This document shows positions 5,380 through 7,064 of a DNA stretch of 7,064 nt, one piece after another. The DNA lies in NCBI GenBank assembly GCA_017992655.1, contig JAGOOF010000027.1, positions 1 through 7,064 on the forward strand, written 5' to 3'. The DNA comes from Patescibacteria group bacterium. GTDB lineage: Bacteria > Patescibacteriota > UBA1384. The notes beneath the pieces were generated by a model that was given only the letters and a program-made list of their open reading frames with translations, searched no databases and was not told where the DNA came from. Positions within the stretch are counted from its first letter, which is position 1. The number at the start of each line of letters is the position of its first letter. The translations under genes were made by a program, and so were the position numbers.

Positions 5380-5673
5380 GAAGGAAAAAGGGGGAGTTAA
5401 TGTGATTAAGACTAGAGGGAGGCAGCCCTGTAAGGGCTGAGGACCTCCCCCAGCGGAACACGGTTGTGGGGCACACTTCCACATAAGCCGTGAAACCGCT
5501 AATCGTACCTCGAGGTTGGGATGGCAGGTCCCCGCATGGGCGTAAGGCTAGTCCATGTGCGTGGAAACCCACCACACCAACCTCGAGGTTGGCCGCCTGG
5601 ACGCAGGCGGCTACGGGAGGGGAAGGAATGGAACAGGGAGGTGTGCCTCTCGCGCGAATTCCCCCTCCACCAC

Positions 5674-5714
5674 CGGCCACTTGCATACGACGAGCAAGTG
5701 GCCGTTTTCTTTTT
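5674..5714 (+). terminator. Strong intrinsic terminator of the non-coding RNA
   Basis: The perfect 11-bp stem CGGCCACTTGC (5674-5684) with GCAAGTGGCCG (5694-5704), loop of 9 nt, is followed by TTTTCTTTTT (5705-5714). It separates the RNA unit from the transglycosylase promoter at 5758. Confidence 0.9.
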
Positions 5715-5757
5715 AAACGCAATTTACTCTTTATTTTATTTTCAAATCGTTCATTTA

Positions 5758-5786
5758 TTGATACACTTTAGTTGGTAAAATATAAA
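5758..5786 (+). promoter_or_regulatory. Promoter of the transglycosylase-alaS operon (leaderless)
   Basis: TTGATA (5758-5763), a 17-nt spacer and TATAAA (5781-5786). Both hexamers match the consensus at five of six positions. The ATG at 5794 lies 7 nt after the -10, so transcription should begin at or next to it. No SD is present, in keeping with a leaderless message. Confidence 0.7.
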
Positions 5787-5793
5787 AGGCAAA

Positions 5794-6513
5794 ATGAATC
5801 GCAAGGTTTTAAATAGAATGTTGTTTTTTGCAGGCACCTTGTTGCTTTTAGCGGTTGCTTTTTTTACGTTGCCTAAACTTATTGCCGATGAAATGTTTCC
5901 CGTGCCAATGGATATTCTGCAAACCATTGAGCAATGCAAACAAGAGCTCAATCTAACGGATGTCGATAGTGCTCTCGTGCTTTCCATTATGAAGCAAGAA
6001 AGTGGTTTTAAGACAACAGCTCGTTCTTATGTGGGTGCGTCCGGACTCATGCAAATAATGCCTGCCACTTTTGCCGGTATTAAAGCGCGCTCTGGTATTA
6101 CTGGCGATATTTACGATCAAAAAACCAATATTTGTGCTGGCGTCTTTCACATTGCCGGCCTTTTAGGGCGTTATGCCGATAGTCCTAATAAAGTGCAACT
6201 AGCGCTGGCGGCCTATAATGGTGGGCCAGGAGCGGCTGCGGGCTACCCCAATAATATGCCCCGTGAAACAATTAACTATGTTAAGGTAGTTTACGGTGTA
6301 AACTACCCTGCTTACCAAAAAAGATTAGCCGCCATGACAAGCCAGAACTTTGTGGATGTGCAAGAGCCGAATAGCTACATAGAAGAAGTAATGGGTTCGG
6401 TGGTAGGAGGAGTGGTTTCCAATGCCGACTTAGTGGCAGAAGTGCCGGTGGCCGAACAAACAAGCTGGACGCGTGTTTTGCGTTTTCTAACACAACCATT
6501 TTATGTAAAATAA
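5794..6513 (+). CDS. Membrane-anchored lytic transglycosylase (SLT domain)
   Basis: The protein has 239 aa. Residues 8-30 are a hydrophobic signal anchor after a basic start (MNRKVLNR), with no lipobox, so the enzyme is probably tethered outside the membrane. The goose-lysozyme-like SLT domain spans about 45-175: ALVLSIMKQESGF (60-72) with catalytic glutamate E69, ASGLMQIMP (82-90), NICAGVFHI (112-120), LALAAYNGGPGA (136-147) and ETINYVKVVY (158-167). These enzymes cut the MurNAc-GlcNAc bond of peptidoglycan and form a 1,6-anhydro end. Residues 176-239 form an unrecognised tail with a weak hydrophobic patch. The ATG follows a promoter by 7 nt without an SD. alaS begins 2 nt after the stop, so the two share a transcript although their functions are unrelated. 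Roles could include growth or division remodelling, or local opening for surface appendages. Confidence 0.9.
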   Translation: MNRKVLNRMLFFAGTLLLLAVAFFTLPKLIADEMFPVPMDILQTIEQCKQELNLTDVDSALVLSIMKQESGFKTTARSYVGASGLMQIMPATFAGIKARSGITGDIYDQKTNICAGVFHIAGLLGRYADSPNKVQLALAAYNGGPGAAAGYPNNMPRETINYVKVVYGVNYPAYQKRLAAMTSQNFVDVQEPNSYIEEVMGSVVGGVVSNADLVAEVPVAEQTSWTRVLRFLTQPFYVK

Positions 6514-6515
6514 CT

Positions 6516-7064
6516 ATGAACAGCGAAGAGTTGCGCGAGAAATTTAGTGAATTTTTTAAAGAAAAGGGGCACAGACTTGTGCCCTCTTCTTCTCTGCGCC
6601 CCGAAAATGACCCCTCTGTCCTTTTTACCTCGGCGGGTATGCAACAGTTTAAGCCCTATTACTTAAAACCAGAGCTTACAAGCGAAAAAAGGTTGATATC
6701 GATTCAACCTTGTTTTAGAACCAGCGATATAGACGAAGTGGGTGATAAAACTCACCTCACGCTTTTCGAAATGGCAGGCAATTTTAGTTTTGGATATAAC
6801 ACAGATAAAGGTGGATTAGACACGCCGATGGACGCGGATGGTAACACTTCTTATTTTAAGACGCAGGCTATTGGGTGGGCTTGGGAATTTTTAACCAGTA
6901 AAGACTGGCTCGGCCTTGACCCCAAGCAGTTTGTCGGCACTTATTTTAGCGGTAACGATGCGATTGCAAAAGATCAAGAGTCTATGCAATTTTTACTTAC
7001 GTTAAATAATCTAGAAAAAGTAGAGGGGCAGGGGCAAGAAGAAAACTTTTGGGGGCCAACGGGT
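6516..7064 (+). CDS. alaS: Alanine-tRNA ligase, N-terminal part (runs off window)
   Basis: The open frame holds 183 codons to the window end with no stop. AlaS activates alanine with ATP and charges tRNA-Ala. The visible part is the start of the class II catalytic domain: LREKFSEFFKEKGH (6-19), PSSSLRPENDPSVLFTSAGMQQFKPYYL (23-50, with motif 1 features), RLISIQPCFRTSDIDEVGD (59-77) and LTLFEMAGNFSFG (81-93, motif 2), ending at ENFWGPTG, just before the expected GPCGPCSE segment. In many bacteria the motif reads RAxxSQKCxRxGGKHNDLEN; the QPCFRTSDIDEVG form seen here is the variant I associate with CPR and related lineages. The start follows the preceding stop by 2 nt with no SD, so translation is probably coupled. 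Editing and C-terminal domains would lie downstream. No T-box or other leader precedes it directly. Confidence 0.95.
   Translation, partial: MNSEELREKFSEFFKEKGHRLVPSSSLRPENDPSVLFTSAGMQQFKPYYLKPELTSEKRLISIQPCFRTSDIDEVGDKTHLTLFEMAGNFSFGYNTDKGGLDTPMDADGNTSYFKTQAIGWAWEFLTSKDWLGLDPKQFVGTYFSGNDAIAKDQESMQFLLTLNNLEKVEGQGQEENFWGPTG

Larger units (their letters stand above)
5263..5714 (+). ncRNA. Unidentified structured non-coding RNA, about 450 nt
   Basis: A separate transcription unit: strong promoter upstream, strong terminator at its end, and no believable coding frame. Stems in order: 5308-5344 (17 bp with two wobbles, loop ACT); 5343-5374 (14 bp, loop ACAG, sharing its first bases with the previous stem); 5417-5449 (GGGAGG/CCTCCC enclosing AGCCCT/AGGGCT); 5452-5500 (AGCGG/CCGCT, CACGG/CCGTG, GTGG/CCAC stacked with small internal loops); 5508-5588 (12-bp CCTCGAGGTTGG/CCAACCTCGAGG enclosing a branched 57-nt domain); 5592-5611 (8 bp, loop GACG); 5616-5668 (GGAGGGGAA with a bulged partner, enclosing GGGAGG/CCTCTC); and the terminator stem. 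GACTAG (5410-5415) could pair with CTAGTC at 5305-5310 or 5549-5554. I looked for and did not find the conserved wording of RNase P RNA, tmRNA, SRP RNA, group I or II intron cores, or T-box leaders. Its function is unknown; exact ends are inferred. Confidence 0.65.

Noticed and set aside
5408..5556. Group I intron P7 (GACTA ... TAGTCC, with AAGGCTAGTCC)
   Set aside because: The two strands are 135 nt apart with no P3, P4-P6 or P8 arrangement, and the unit has its own promoter and terminator with no flanking exons.
5391..5673. tmRNA (GGGGGAG start, CTCCACCA end)
   Set aside because: The ends do not pair as an acceptor stem, no T-loop TTCRA precedes the CCACCA, and no tag-peptide frame is visible.
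5629..5704. T-box-like leader for alaS (AGGG-AGG...GCGCGAATTCC near a terminator)
   Set aside because: The invariant TGGN bulge is missing, GGGAGG simply pairs with CCTCTC, the terminator stem does not overlap the supposed T-box, and a separate promoter at 5758 serves the downstream genes.
5490..5778. Open frames of 85-93 codons inside the structured RNA
   Set aside because: They lie across stable hairpins and the terminator, have proline/arginine-rich low-complexity translations, no ribosome site, and two overlapping frames are equally open.

Overview
The window most likely comes from a member of the Candidate Phyla Radiation (Patescibacteria). This is inferred from the kinds of genes present: a short four-domain S1 protein with a lysine-rich tail, a ribbon-helix-helix/nucleotidyltransferase fusion, a metal-site-less UlaG-like protein, an AlaS with the N-terminal wording seen in these lineages, and several genes whose start codon falls almost on the predicted transcription start. 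Base composition is moderate, stops are TAA and TAG, and nothing suggests recoded TGA. No taxonomic marker allows a firmer placement.

Layout. (1) Positions 1-118 hold the 3' part of a tRNA-like gene cut by the window edge. Its T-stem halves and CCA end are present, but about 51 nt are inserted in the T-loop. (2) 163-999 encodes the DNA-binding/nucleotidyltransferase fusion. (3) 1082-4180 is a tight forward operon: small membrane protein, ribosomal protein S1, degenerate metallo-beta-lactamase-like protein and a DHH/DHHA1 NrnA-type phosphoesterase, with gaps of 2 and 8 nt and then a 16-nt overlap. (4) 4209-4295 is tRNA-Leu(UAA) with its own promoter and terminator. (5) 4343-5227 is non-coding. 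It is dominated by an array of short imperfect palindromes in both orientations, organised like REP/BIME elements. (6) 5228-5714 looks like an independent transcription unit for a roughly 450-nt, heavily structured non-coding RNA, with a consensus sigma-70-type promoter at one end and a strong intrinsic terminator at the other. I could not match it to a known family. (7) 5758-7064 is a second operon with a promoter placing transcription start on or next to the first ATG: a membrane-anchored lytic transglycosylase followed after 2 nt by alaS, which runs off the window.

How it fits together. The coding genes are housekeeping: translation (S1, AlaS, tRNA-Leu), nanoRNA/nucleotide turnover (DHH protein), cell-wall remodelling (transglycosylase) and sugar-nucleotide chemistry with possible DNA binding. 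The unusual content is the interrupted tRNA, the repeat array whose hairpin tips vary in a compensated way, and the unidentified structured RNA between the array and the transglycosylase/alaS operon.
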